Of a stretch of DNA of 64,000 bases, positions 24,718 to 33,712 are shown one piece after another (position 1 is the first letter of the stretch; each line of letters starts with the position of its first letter). The stretch is taken from positions 62,001-126,000 of the forward strand of contig DATAGZ010000022.1 in NCBI GenBank assembly GCA_036263455.1. Direction: 5' to 3'. This DNA comes from DATAGZ01 sp036263455. GTDB lineage: Bacteria; Pseudomonadota; Alphaproteobacteria; Dongiales; Dongiaceae. The position numbers were made by a program, and so were the translations under genes. Under the pieces are notes generated by a model that saw only the letters and a program-made list of their open reading frames with translations, was not told the DNA's origin and searched no databases.

Positions 24718-26619
24718 TTATCCGCCGGCTTGCGGCTTGGGCTCGAACGTGGGTTTGGGTGCGGTCGAGGGGATGGGCGAGCGTGGCTTGATCCGGTCGG
24801 GGCGGTCCGCCAGGCGCTGGCGGATCGGCTGGCCGGCCAGCAGGGCCGAGACCTCGTCCGCGCTCAACGTCTCATATTCCATCAGACTCTTGGCGAGAAC
24901 ATGCAGATCGTCCATATGCTCGGAAAGGATACGCCGCGCATTGGATTCCCCCTTTTCGATCAAAAGCCGGACTTCCTCGTCGATGATTGCCGCGGTCGCT
25001 TCGGACAGATGCCGCCGTTGCGAGATCGAATGGCCGAGGAACACCTCTTCCTCGTTTTCGCTGTAGCGCAGCGGCCCGAGCCGATCGCTCATGCCATATT
25101 CCGTGACCATGGAGCGTGCCATCTGCGTGGCCTGCTTTATATCGTTGGCCGCGCCGGTATTGAGATGCTCCTGGCCATAGATCAATTGTTCGGCCACGCG
25201 TCCGCCGAAGCACATGGCAATCTTGGCCTCGAGATATTCCTTGGTGATGCTGAGCCGGTCGCGCTCAGGCAGGGCCCAGGTGACGCCGAGCGCACGCCCG
25301 CGCGGAATTATGGTGATCTTGTGAAGTGGATCGCCGCCCGGCATGAAGAGGTTGACCAGCGCATGCCCGGATTCATGATAGGCGGTCGCAAGTTTTTCTT
25401 CCTCGGTCATGACCAGCGAGCGCCGTTCTGCGCCCATCATGACCTTGTCCTTGGCTGCCTCGAAATCCAGCATGGTGACGAAGCGCTTACCCAGCCGGGC
25501 CGCCATAAGGGCACCCTCGTTGACCAGGTTGGCGAGGTCCGCGCCGGAGAAACCGGGCGTGCCCCGCGCGATCACGCGCGCGTCGACGTCGGGAGCCAGC
25601 GGCACCTTGCGCATATGCACCTTGAGGATCTGCTCGCGCCCATTTATGTCGGGGTTAGGCACGATGATCTGCCGATCGAAACGGCCTGGACGGAGCAAAG
25701 CCGGGTCCAGCACGTCAGGCCGGTTGGTGGCGGCAATGATGATCACGCCGTCGTTAGCCTCGAACCCATCCATTTCGACAAGCAATTGGTTGAGTGTCTG
25801 TTCACGTTCATCGTTGCCGCCGCCCAAGCCGGCGCCGCGGTGGCGCCCAACCGCGTCGATTTCATCGATAAAGATGATGCAGGGCGCGTTCTTCTTGCCC
25901 TGCTCGAACATATCGCGCACGCGGCTCGCGCCCACGCCTACGAACATTTCCACGAAATCCGAACCGGAGATCGTGAAGAAGGGTACGTTCGCCTCTCCGG
26001 CTATGGCCCGGGCCAGCAGGGTTTTTCCGGTACCTGGAGGACCAACGAGCAGACAGCCCTTCGGGATCTTGCCTCCCAGACGTTGAAACTTTTGGGGATC
26101 GCGCAGAAAATCGACAATTTCCTCGAGCTCGTTCTTGGCTTCCTCGATACCTGCCACATCCTCAAAGGTGACCCGTCCAGTTTTTTCCGTGAGAAGGCGC
26201 GCCCGTGACTTGCCAAAACCCATGGCCTTTCCGCCATTGGCCTGCATCTGCCGGAAAAAGAAGATCCAGATTCCCACCATCACCAGGAAAGGTGCCCAAG
26301 AGAGCAGCACCGAGAAAATCGGATTGTCCTCGAGGGGCGCCGCCGTGATGCTCACGCCTTTGCCGGATAGCGTCTCCACGAGCTTGGGATCTTCCGGCGC
26401 ATAGGTGGAGAAGTTCCGCCCGTCGCTCAGGTGCCCAGATATCTCGTGACCTCGAATCGTGACATCGCTCACACGGCCGCCATTAACCGCGCCGAGAAAT
26501 TCGGAATAGGCCATCTGGCTCTGCGGTCCTCGCAGGCTATTCCCTTGAAAGACATTGAAAAGAAGCAGCAGCAGACCAAAAATTGCCGCCCAGATCAAAA
26601 AATTCTTCCCAAAATTCAC
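24718..26619 (-). CDS. ftsH: ATP-dependent zinc metalloprotease FtsH
   Basis: FtsH is the essential membrane-bound AAA+ protease that removes misassembled membrane proteins and certain regulators. The 633-aa protein has two transmembrane helices (about 6-24 and 108-126) around a periplasmic domain. The AAA module has Walker A GPPGTGKTLLARA near residue 195, Walker B IIFIDEIDAVG, and the second region of homology NRPDVLDPALLRPGRFDR. The zinc protease site is HESGH near 415. The Pro-rich C-terminal tail (end PKPTFEPKPQAGG) is common in the class. Confidence 0.97.
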   Translation of the reverse strand: MNFGKNFLIWAAIFGLLLLLFNVFQGNSLRGPQSQMAYSEFLGAVNGGRVSDVTIRGHEISGHLSDGRNFSTYAPEDPKLVETLSGKGVSITAAPLEDNPIFSVLLSWAPFLVMVGIWIFFFRQMQANGGKAMGFGKSRARLLTEKTGRVTFEDVAGIEEAKNELEEIVDFLRDPQKFQRLGGKIPKGCLLVGPPGTGKTLLARAIAGEANVPFFTISGSDFVEMFVGVGASRVRDMFEQGKKNAPCIIFIDEIDAVGRHRGAGLGGGNDEREQTLNQLLVEMDGFEANDGVIIIAATNRPDVLDPALLRPGRFDRQIIVPNPDINGREQILKVHMRKVPLAPDVDARVIARGTPGFSGADLANLVNEGALMAARLGKRFVTMLDFEAAKDKVMMGAERRSLVMTEEEKLATAYHESGHALVNLFMPGGDPLHKITIIPRGRALGVTWALPERDRLSITKEYLEAKIAMCFGGRVAEQLIYGQEHLNTGAANDIKQATQMARSMVTEYGMSDRLGPLRYSENEEEVFLGHSISQRRHLSEATAAIIDEEVRLLIEKGESNARRILSEHMDDLHVLAKSLMEYETLSADEVSALLAGQPIRQRLADRPDRIKPRSPIPSTAPKPTFEPKPQAGG

Positions 26620-26685
26620 TTTTCCATCCTGGCTAAGATCACACGATCATACTCTTTTTCCCGGCAAATTCCCAGGATTACCCAA

Positions 26686-27942
26686 TTACATAGTATGCTT
26701 CGGCCCTAAAGCAAGGGTGAAAGCGCACTCAATTATTGGCCTAGGTGGCTGAAAGCTGACGCGCACACCCTCGCAAGGCGCTAGGTGTGGTACCGCAAGC
26801 AAGACGCCGTCTCGCCACAGGGCGGGTAAGACCCTTCGGCAGATATAGGGAACGTGCGCCGACCGCGGCACCGACATATACGGGCCCAGCCCTCGCACTA
26901 CCATTCCTGGTAGGGGTGCGTCGATCTCAAGCGAGAAGAGCTTGTTCCATTGCAGTAGCGGTCCCGATACCGACCGTTCCTCGGCGTGCTCCGATGCCAC
27001 CAGCCAGCCTTCCTTGGTCCGCTGCCACAGGCATCCTGCCAAGCTTATCCGCTGTCCAGGCGACAAAGCCAGCACACCCCGAAAGACTTCGGGTGGCCGA
27101 GCATATTCTCGTCCGTTGAGAAAGCGCGCGCCCCTGGAAAAAAGGGCGAGCGCAATCGATGGTGCTACGGCTGCAGCCACAGAAATGGTGGCATAGCCGA
27201 GGGGAGATATTTTTACCGCCTGAACCATCGCAATGCTGATCGCTTCCTCTCTCTCCCGCCGGAACAGCCCTGCAGCATGCAGAGATGCTTCGTCCGGGAG
27301 GCTGTTTTCGGCCGCATGGCGTAACCGCGCCCTTTCGAAACGCGGGTCGGCGTTGCTTGGATCCTCGATAGTGGGCCAGCCCGCTCTTGTGAGGGTGGCT
27401 TCGAGGCGCGAACGCGGCTGGGCGAGGAGAGGTCGGAGGAGCCGCACGCCATCGCGGCACACCCGCGCGCTCATTCCAGCCAAACCGATAGGTGTGCTGC
27501 CGCGCAGTCGCCGCATGGCCACCGTCTCCGTCTGGTCTTGGGCGTGATGCGCCATACAGAGATGGAGAATCCCTCGCTCGGTACAAAAATCGCTCAGGAT
27601 GCGATAGCGTGCGCGGCGCGCTTGTTCCTGAAGCCGCGTCCGGGGCTTCGGCCCGACCCAATTCAGGACATGGTAGTCGCAGACGTTTCGGAAGAATTCT
27701 CCCAACGCGTTGGCTTCCTGCGTGGATTCCGGGCGCAATCCATGGTCGACATGGAGCAGGACCAATCGCCCGCCCCGGGCGTCGACCCATCTCTTGAGTA
27801 AAAAAGCCAGCGCCATGGAATCTCGTCCACCTGAGACTCCGCAGGCTACGAGAGGTCTTTCCTCGAAAGGCCCAAGCGGCGCGAGAAGCGCCGCGAATTC
27901 CGCTGCTTCGATGGGGGAACTACCCTTGGCTAGGCAGCACAT
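26686..27942 (-). CDS. tilS: tRNA(Ile)-lysidine synthase
   Basis: TilS attaches lysine to C34 of tRNA-Ile(CAU), changing its codon from AUG to AUA. The 418-aa protein has the N-type ATP pyrophosphatase loop CGVSGGRDSMALAFLL near residue 34 and the LHVDHGLRPES motif typical of the family, then LCMAHHAQDQTETVAMRRLRG and RPLLAQPRSRLEA. The C-terminal tRNA-binding part is poorly conserved. The start overlaps the end of cpoB by 13 bp. The upstream codons are unusual (MCCLAKGSSP), so a slightly later start is possible. Confidence 0.94.
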   Translation of the reverse strand: MCCLAKGSSPIEAAEFAALLAPLGPFEERPLVACGVSGGRDSMALAFLLKRWVDARGGRLVLLHVDHGLRPESTQEANALGEFFRNVCDYHVLNWVGPKPRTRLQEQARRARYRILSDFCTERGILHLCMAHHAQDQTETVAMRRLRGSTPIGLAGMSARVCRDGVRLLRPLLAQPRSRLEATLTRAGWPTIEDPSNADPRFERARLRHAAENSLPDEASLHAAGLFRREREEAISIAMVQAVKISPLGYATISVAAAVAPSIALALFSRGARFLNGREYARPPEVFRGVLALSPGQRISLAGCLWQRTKEGWLVASEHAEERSVSGPLLQWNKLFSLEIDAPLPGMVVRGLGPYMSVPRSAHVPYICRRVLPALWRDGVLLAVPHLAPCEGVRVSFQPPRPIIECAFTLALGPKHTM

Positions 27943-29024
27943 CCATATTGTTTCTTGGCGCGCTGAGCCCGATCTTTGATGGTCGCGCCCGCTTGCGGAA
28001 ATTGCTTGTCCAATTGATGGAGGGCGGTGCAGGCATTTTCCTTCTGCCCCGCCTGACCTAGCGACAGCCCGAGCTTGAGTAGGTTATCGGGCGCCTTAGG
28101 ACTCCTGGGATATTTTTGATAGGCCTGAGCGAAAGCGATCGAGGCATTGCGGAAATCCCCGCGCTGGTAATATGTCTCACCCAGCCAATATTGCGCAGGG
28201 CCGGCCAAGGCGTCCTTAGGATGCGCCTGGACGAAGGTCCGAAAACCCTGCTCCGCCTCGCTCCATGCGCTTCGTTTGTAGGCGGCTTGAGCGGCGGCAA
28301 ATTCCTGCTGCGGCGTTTGGGGCGCAGGTTCGCTCGGCTGGGCGGCGACGGCGGCGGCAGGTTGCGAGGGAGGAACCGCATTTCCCCGATTGGCTTGATC
28401 TTGGGCGGCCTTTGCCGCCGCAAGATCGGCGGCGTTCGCTGGCGCCGCAGGAAGATTGGCGAGGTCCTGGGGCGACAATGTGCCCAGGACACGTGGTTGT
28501 CCACCCGCAGGCGAGACAGGCTGCGCGGGCACCGCAGGCGGGCTTCCCGGTGGGGTTAGCACAACTGGCGCGGGGCCAGCGGGAGCAGAAGGAGCCGCCG
28601 GCAATGGCGGAAGGGGAACGGCACCGTTTGCCTGTGGTTGCGGTGCCTGAGCCGAGCCCGCGCCGACTGCCGGAGCGGCGGTCTGCCCCGGTTGCGTTGG
28701 ATGGCCCTCGAGGGCATTGAGGCGATATTCGGTGTCCTTCTGAAAACGGTCGAGCTTGTTGGCGAGATCGTCGAGCCGCAGCCCTGCCTGTTCGATCTGA
28801 CCGGTGATCTGGCCGAGCTCGGTCTCGAGCTGCTGAAGGCGAATCTCCTGCTGTGCCGTGGAGGACCCTTCCCCGCTTCCGAGTTGGGATTGAAGATTCT
28901 GTACCTGTGCACGTAATGCATTCAGATCGTTGCGCAGGTCATCGATATCATCGGCGCGCGCCGAGGCGACTATCGAAAGAAAACCGCACAACGCAACCAG
29001 AAGGAAACCGTATTTTATTTTCAT
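27930..29024 (-). CDS. cpoB: Cell division coordinator CpoB (YbgF)
   Basis: CpoB is a periplasmic protein that links the Tol-Pal machine to peptidoglycan synthesis at the septum. From the chosen start it is 364 aa. A signal peptide (MKIKYGFLLVALCGFLSIVA, cleaved near SARA-DD) precedes a coiled coil over residues about 25-100. A long Pro/Ala-rich linker follows, then three tetratricopeptide repeats (from about residue 240; YWLGETYYQRGDF is clear). A 46-codon upstream extension in the same frame is not signal-like and overlaps the pal terminator, so it is left out. It lies downstream of pal as in other proteobacteria. Confidence 0.93.
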   Translation of the reverse strand: MKIKYGFLLVALCGFLSIVASARADDIDDLRNDLNALRAQVQNLQSQLGSGEGSSTAQQEIRLQQLETELGQITGQIEQAGLRLDDLANKLDRFQKDTEYRLNALEGHPTQPGQTAAPAVGAGSAQAPQPQANGAVPLPPLPAAPSAPAGPAPVVLTPPGSPPAVPAQPVSPAGGQPRVLGTLSPQDLANLPAAPANAADLAAAKAAQDQANRGNAVPPSQPAAAVAAQPSEPAPQTPQQEFAAAQAAYKRSAWSEAEQGFRTFVQAHPKDALAGPAQYWLGETYYQRGDFRNASIAFAQAYQKYPRSPKAPDNLLKLGLSLGQAGQKENACTALHQLDKQFPQAGATIKDRAQRAKKQYGCAA

Positions 29025-29146
29025 GTCGATCGTCTCATGACTCGCTATCAATGCGGCGAAATTATGACCATGCGCCTCGCTTGACAAGACTCTCGGTCGC
29101 AAGTGCGAAGTCGTTTCGTATGCCGTTACCCGAGCGAAGCCTAGAT

Positions 29147-29176
29147 AAAAAAAGCGGGGCAAATAGGCCCCGCTTT
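29147..29176 (-). terminator. Rho-independent terminator of pal
   Basis: Read on the minus strand, the sequence after the pal stop forms a 10-bp hairpin (AAAGCGGGGC / GCCCCGCTTT, loop of 6) followed by seven T. The stem is perfect. It lies 22 bp after pal and separates the tol-pal transcript from cpoB-tilS, which must then have its own promoter or depend on readthrough. Confidence 0.9.
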
Positions 29177-29197
29177 CTCGATCTCTCTCGCGATCCT

Positions 29198-29680
29198 TTA
29201 TTGCGAAAGAACCGTCACACCGCGACGGTTTTGCGCCCAGGCCGTTTCGTCATGGCCTTCGACGGCCGGACGTTCCTTGCCATAGGAGATAGTGTTGATG
29301 CGCGACTTGTCCACGCCCAGCGCCGCCAGATAATTCGTGACGGAATTGGCGCGGCGCTCACCCAACGCAAGGTTGTATTCGCGTGTGCCACGTTCGTCGC
29401 AATGACCTTCGATCGTAACCTTGTACTGAGGGTATTTTACGAGCCAGGCCGCTTGTTTCTGCAAAGTGGCTTGTGCCTCGGGCTTCAGATTGAATTTGTC
29501 CAGATCGAAGAAGACACGGTCGCCAACATTCTGAGTGAATTCAGCGACACTGCCGGCGGTCGGACCCGTGACCGCGGCCGTCTCACCTGCACCCGCGTTT
29601 GTGGCGGCCTGCTTGTTCGAGCTGGCGCAAGCTGCGACGAGAAGGGCTGCAGCCAAAGCCGAAAGAATTTTTAAACGCAT
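29198..29680 (-). CDS. pal: Peptidoglycan-associated lipoprotein
   Basis: Pal anchors the outer membrane to peptidoglycan and is moved to the division site by TolQRAB. The 160-aa precursor has a lipoprotein signal with lipobox VAAC (Cys18 acylated after cleavage). An Ala/Gly-rich linker follows, then an OmpA-like domain from about residue 50. The peptidoglycan-binding residues lie in EGHCDERGTREYNLALGERRA. It closes the tol operon and is followed by a strong terminator. Confidence 0.97.
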   Translation of the reverse strand: MRLKILSALAAALLVAACASSNKQAATNAGAGETAAVTGPTAGSVAEFTQNVGDRVFFDLDKFNLKPEAQATLQKQAAWLVKYPQYKVTIEGHCDERGTREYNLALGERRANSVTNYLAALGVDKSRINTISYGKERPAVEGHDETAWAQNRRGVTVLSQ

Positions 29681-29706
29681 AATAACCTCTATACCTCTTT
29701 GTTATA

Positions 29707-29722
29707 CCAGATTGTCATCTGG
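29707..29722. repeat. Short inverted repeat in the tolB-pal gap
   Basis: CCAGAT-TGTC-ATCTGG is a perfect 6-bp-arm inverted repeat in the 122-bp gap between tolB and pal. There is no T-run after it on the minus strand, so it is not a standard terminator. A TATAAC lies next to it on the pal strand and a TATAAT slightly upstream, so it could belong to an internal pal promoter or act as an RNA-stabilising hairpin. Its function is not known. Confidence 0.4.
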
Positions 29723-29802
29723 CTGATTATATTCTTCCGTGCCGAGTCGGACCTGACTCAGCCGTCAAGGCCGCGCCCGGAATCGGGGCCGAACATACTG
29801 TA

Positions 29803-31119
29803 TTACTGTGCGCTTAGCAAGGGCGACCACGCCGGATCTGAAGCTTCTAACGGGGTTTTCAACACTCTTTCGTTAAAACCGGTCAAATCGATAGAATGGA
29901 GCTCGACGCGACCGCCTCGCTCCTGCTTGAAAAAGACCAGAACCCGGCCGTTGGGGGCCCAGCTCGGCCCCTCGACCAGCCAGCCCGTCGCCAGTTCCCG
30001 TTCGCCACTGCCGTCGGGCCGCATGACGCCGATATAGAAATTCCCCTGGTAAATGCGGGTATAGGCGATTAAATCGCCCCGAGGGGACCAAACCGGAGTG
30101 CCGTATTTACCCGGGCCCCGGCTGATTCGCTGTACGTTCGACCCGTCGGCATCCATGACATAGAGCTCCTGCTCCCCTCCCCGGTCCGAGTTGAAGACGA
30201 TCCGGCGCGCGTCAGGCGAGTAACAGGGCGAGGTGTCAATCGCCGGGCTGTCTGTGATTCGCACGGTTTGACGGGTCCGCACATCCAGGCTGTAGATATC
30301 GGTATTGCCTCGCTGGGCCAGGCTCATGATCACCCGGGTGCCATCGGGCGAAAACCGAGGCGCGAAGGTCATTCCGGGGAAATCGCCCAGCACTTCCTGC
30401 TGGCCGCTTGACAGGTTGAAGAGATAGACGCGCGGCTTATTGCCGAAATAGGACATATAGGTAATGTCCTGGGCGGCCGGCGAGAAGCGTGGGGTAAGGA
30501 CGAGGTTACTACCATTGGTCAGAAAGCGATGGTTTTCGCCGTCCTGATCCATGATCGCGAGGCGCTTCTGCCGGCGGGTAGCCGAACCGGTCTCGGAGAC
30601 ATAAACAATTCGGGTATCGAAATAGCCCTCTTCGCCGGTGATCCGCTTATAGATCTCGTCAGCGATCTTGTGGGCAATGCGCCGCCAGTTCTCCGAAGCC
30701 GCGTTATATTGGAATCCAGACATTTGCGTGCCGCCGAAAACGTCCCACAAACGGAATTGCACCAGCAATTGCCCGTTTCCTTGGTTCGCGACATTGCCTG
30801 AAACGAGTGCCTGCGCATTGATCAAGCGCCAATCCTGGAAACGCGGTCCCTGCTGAAGGGAGGCATTGTCCTGGATGAAGGCCTTGGGGTCGATGGGCGC
30901 GAACAGGCCTGACCTCTCGAGGTCGGCCGCCACAACCTGCGCGATATTTTGTCCAGCGCCCTGGTCGATCGAGTTGGATGCGAAGAAAGCCGGAACGGCG
31001 ATGGGCAGCGGTTTGATATTGCCTTTACTGATGTCGATCACCGGCTCGGCTTGCGCGGCGAGCATGCTGACCGCGAGAACGCATCCGACATAGATGGCCC
31101 TTCGGACGATGGAATACAT
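29803..31119 (-). CDS. tolB: Tol-Pal system protein TolB
   Basis: TolB is the periplasmic beta-propeller that binds Pal and is released by TolA. From the chosen start it is 438 aa: a signal peptide (MYSIVRRAIYVGCVLAVSML, cleaved after AQA), an alpha/beta N-terminal domain (residues about 25-165), then a six-bladed WD40-like propeller with repeated FSPDGTRVI/YSPDARRIV/WSPRGDLIA motifs. The region before MYS is open for another 52 codons but runs into tolA and is not signal-like. It lies 43 bp after tolA. Confidence 0.95.
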   Translation of the reverse strand: MYSIVRRAIYVGCVLAVSMLAAQAEPVIDISKGNIKPLPIAVPAFFASNSIDQGAGQNIAQVVAADLERSGLFAPIDPKAFIQDNASLQQGPRFQDWRLINAQALVSGNVANQGNGQLLVQFRLWDVFGGTQMSGFQYNAASENWRRIAHKIADEIYKRITGEEGYFDTRIVYVSETGSATRRQKRLAIMDQDGENHRFLTNGSNLVLTPRFSPAAQDITYMSYFGNKPRVYLFNLSSGQQEVLGDFPGMTFAPRFSPDGTRVIMSLAQRGNTDIYSLDVRTRQTVRITDSPAIDTSPCYSPDARRIVFNSDRGGEQELYVMDADGSNVQRISRGPGKYGTPVWSPRGDLIAYTRIYQGNFYIGVMRPDGSGERELATGWLVEGPSWAPNGRVLVFFKQERGGRVELHSIDLTGFNERVLKTPLEASDPAWSPLLSAQ

Positions 31120-31162
31120 GAGTTTTCTCCTCTGCTTGATACCTGAGATCCAAAAAGAATTG

Positions 31163-32029
31163 TCAACCGCCATTGATCGCATCCTTGGGATAAAAGCGCA
31201 GAACGATCGTCGGCCAATATTTTCCGGGCGGCAATTGCAAGGGCGAGGCAATGAACACGGCCCGCTTGGCACCATCGGCGAGCGACTGAAAGCCGGGAAG
31301 CGCCTGATCGTTCAAGATTTCCACACGGGTCACCGTTCCATCCGGGTTGAGCGCTACCCTGAGCTCGATTGAGATCTGGTCGATGTTCTGGGCGCCGGGG
31401 TCGACATTCCAAACACGCTCGATCTGGGCGCGGATGCCGTCTTGTTCGGTCGCGGTCATCGGGACTTCGGAAATCTGTTCGGTCTGAGGACCGCCGCTCT
31501 CTTCCTGGGCAGGCTGAACCTTCTCGGACTTCGCCTTCGCGTCCGGAGCCGGCGGTTGCTTCAGCACGTCCTTGAGCAAGGAATTGAATTCGTTCTGCTG
31601 TTCCTTTTTCAGCACATTATTGAGCAGCTTATCGAAATCCTGCTGCTTGGGTTTGTCCTCGGCCGGCTTCTTTTCCGGGACCGGCGTGGGCTTGGTTTCG
31701 GGTTTTTTCTCGGGCTGTGCTGCAGGCGGCGGCGGCGCGGCCTTGGGAGGAGCTGCGGCCGGCTTAGGCGGCTCGGGCTTTGGCTGAGGCGGCGTCGGAG
31801 TTTGGTCGGGTTTGGGCTTCTTGTCCAAAGAATGGTCGGTCTTGGGGGCGGCGCTGATATCGCCGAGGACGGCCAGCTTTACCGCAACTGGCTCCTCGAT
31901 AATCTCAGGCTTGAAGAAATGCGGCAGTCCGAAGATGGCGAGGAGCGCTATCGCGAGATGCAGCAGCACCGCCCCTATCAGGCCGAGGCGGAGCGTTTCG
32001 TCCCTCCGGTCATCCCCGAATCTCGTCAT
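31163..32029 (-). CDS. tolA: Cell envelope integrity protein TolA
   Basis: TolA spans the periplasm and transmits the proton-driven TolQR motion to TolB-Pal. The 288-aa protein has one N-terminal transmembrane helix (about residues 15-35). A Pro/Lys/Glu-rich extended segment (about 70-150, many PKP and PEP repeats) follows, then a C-terminal domain of TolA/TonB type (from about 195, with IERVWNVDPGAQNI and PDGTVTRVEI). It overlaps tolR by 4 bp. The sequence is low-complexity in the middle, as in all TolA proteins. Confidence 0.93.
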   Translation of the reverse strand: MTRFGDDRRDETLRLGLIGAVLLHLAIALLAIFGLPHFFKPEIIEEPVAVKLAVLGDISAAPKTDHSLDKKPKPDQTPTPPQPKPEPPKPAAAPPKAAPPPPAAQPEKKPETKPTPVPEKKPAEDKPKQQDFDKLLNNVLKKEQQNEFNSLLKDVLKQPPAPDAKAKSEKVQPAQEESGGPQTEQISEVPMTATEQDGIRAQIERVWNVDPGAQNIDQISIELRVALNPDGTVTRVEILNDQALPGFQSLADGAKRAVFIASPLQLPPGKYWPTIVLRFYPKDAINGG

Positions 32030-32478
32030 TTCTTGAGTGCACCCTCCGGGCTTTGAACAATCAGAGAAATTTGGGAAAATCCTGCGCCGGTCAGCTCACC
32101 CATAACGTTCATGACGGTCCCATAATCGATGCCTTTGTCGGCGCGAATGAAAATCTTCGTGTCCGGCTTGTTCTGGGTAATCGCCTGGATGCGAGCAGCG
32201 AGCTGAGCGGGATCGAGCTCGGTCTCCTGAAGGAAGACTTTGCCACTGCGGTTGATACTCACCACCAGAGGCTCCTGCGGATCGCTGATTTGCTGCGCAT
32301 TGGTTTGAGGGAGATCGACCGGCACGCCTGCCGTAAGCAATGGCGCCGTCACCATGAAAATGATCAACAGCACGAGCATGACGTCAACCATCGGCGTCAC
32401 GTTGATGTCGCTCATCGGCGTGGCGCCACGACGCCCGCGATGAGAGGCCTTCCTCGGCGCGGCGAGCTTGACGCCCAT
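32026..32478 (-). CDS. tolR: Tol-Pal system protein TolR
   Basis: TolR forms the ion-channel stator with TolQ. The 150-aa protein has a single transmembrane helix (about 27-48) preceded by SDINVTPMVDVMLVLLIIF. Asp32 in this stretch corresponds to the proton-carrying Asp of E. coli TolR. The periplasmic ExbD-like domain follows. It overlaps tolQ by one base and tolA by four. Confidence 0.96.
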   Translation of the reverse strand: MGVKLAAPRKASHRGRRGATPMSDINVTPMVDVMLVLLIIFMVTAPLLTAGVPVDLPQTNAQQISDPQEPLVVSINRSGKVFLQETELDPAQLAARIQAITQNKPDTKIFIRADKGIDYGTVMNVMGELTGAGFSQISLIVQSPEGALKK

Positions 32479-33293
32479 CAGCGCTTCTCCTCGAATTGAC
32501 GGGAGAGGATAGTCCCGAATTCCGCGGCGAACCCATCCAGCCGATTGCCATAACGGCTGATGTCGCCGGAAAGTTTATTGTAGGCAAGCACCGCGGGGAT
32601 GGCCGCCACCAGGCCGAGGGCGGTCGCAAAGAGCGCTTCGGCGATGCCCGGCGCCACCACCGCCAGGCTGGTATTCTTGGAACCCGCGATGGCCGCGAAG
32701 GAATTCATGATGCCCCATACTGTTCCGAACAATCCCACGAACGGGGCCGAGGACCCCACGGACGCCAGAAAAACCAAATGCCGCTCCAGCTGTTCCATTT
32801 CCCGGCCCAGGGTTATGTTCATAACGCGTTCGATTCTTTCCTGAAGCGACTCGCGCCATTCGCCGGTGGAGAGGAGACCCTTGGCCGCCGAGCGGCGCCA
32901 CTCGCGCATGGCCGCGACGAAAATCGCCGACATGGGATCGACGGGGCGATTGCCGATCCGGTCATAGAGGTCTTCCAGCGACCCGCCCGACCAGAAAGCT
33001 TCCTCGAATTGTCGAGCCTGCCTGTCGAGCCGGCGGAGCCGCACGGTCTTGGCGATGATGATCGCCCAGCTCCATACCGAGGCCGCCAGCAACGCCAGGA
33101 TCACGACCTTCACGATCCAATCGGCCTGCTCGAATAAAGCCCAGACCGAAATGCCGTGATTGGCAATTGCCGGAGCGGTGTTCGCCGCCGCGCTCCCCGC
33201 GATCTGCGCCGCACCGACGTCGGGAACCGGAACGGCCTGCGGCGCGACCGGCACGCCTTGAGAGACTGGAGGAACGGGAACGGGTTGTGCCAT
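32478..33293 (-). CDS. tolQ: Tol-Pal system protein TolQ
   Basis: TolQ is the multi-spanning subunit of the TolQR proton channel. The 271-aa protein has a Pro/Val/Ala-rich N-terminal extension of about 45 residues not found in E. coli TolQ. Transmembrane helix 1 (about 62-82) follows, then a cytoplasmic loop, and helices 2 and 3 around GLFGTVWGIMNSFAAI and GLVAAIPAVLAYN. The IAEALFATALGL motif is diagnostic of the ExbB/TolQ family. It begins the tolQRA run, 8 bp after ybgC. Confidence 0.96.
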   Translation of the reverse strand: MAQPVPVPPVSQGVPVAPQAVPVPDVGAAQIAGSAAANTAPAIANHGISVWALFEQADWIVKVVILALLAASVWSWAIIIAKTVRLRRLDRQARQFEEAFWSGGSLEDLYDRIGNRPVDPMSAIFVAAMREWRRSAAKGLLSTGEWRESLQERIERVMNITLGREMEQLERHLVFLASVGSSAPFVGLFGTVWGIMNSFAAIAGSKNTSLAVVAPGIAEALFATALGLVAAIPAVLAYNKLSGDISRYGNRLDGFAAEFGTILSRQFEEKR

Positions 33294-33301
33294 GGTTTTT
33301 C

Positions 33302-33712
33302 CTATGCAGTTACCAGAGTCAAAAGCGTGCTTTGGAGCGGCGCCGGCAGCGGATGCGGTTTCCCATCATCGCCGATGCAGGCGATCAGTAGCGTCAGGGA
33401 AGCAATCGCCTCGAACCCGCGCCGCATCTTTTGTTCAAACGCAATGCTGGCGCGGCGCACCGAAGCAATCGTCGTTTCGATTTCCAACCAATCATCGAGC
33501 CGCGCCGGCCGAAGGTAATCGACGGTGCACCGGCGGACGGCGAGAAAGAGACGTTCCTTCGCCATGATTGCGCCATGGGCGAAACCGGCGGCGCGCAGCA
33601 TCTCGGTTCGTGCCCGCTCGGCATATTTCAGATAATTGGCGTAATAGACGATGCCACCCGCATCGGTATCCTCGATATAAACGCGCAAACCCCAGCGATA
33701 CGGACTAGACAT
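33302..33712 (-). CDS. ybgC: Acyl-CoA thioesterase YbgC, tol-pal associated
   Basis: YbgC is a hotdog-fold thioesterase that accompanies the tol genes in most proteobacteria; it cleaves acyl-CoA or acyl-ACP esters. From the start MSSPYRWGLRVYI the protein is 136 aa. It has the catalytic Asp in YIEDTDAGGIVYYANYLKYAERARTE. A frame extension of 14 codons lies inside ruvB and is unlike the family. It overlaps the ruvB end by 8 bp, coupling the ruv and tol segments. Confidence 0.94.
   Translation of the reverse strand: MSSPYRWGLRVYIEDTDAGGIVYYANYLKYAERARTEMLRAAGFAHGAIMAKERLFLAVRRCTVDYLRPARLDDWLEIETTIASVRRASIAFEQKMRRGFEAIASLTLLIACIGDDGKPHPLPAPLQSTLLTLVTA

Noticed and set aside
24730..26208. 492-codon plus-strand frame antisense to ftsH
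   Set aside because: The opposite strand is a complete FtsH with intact motifs, and the antisense product has no recognisable domain.
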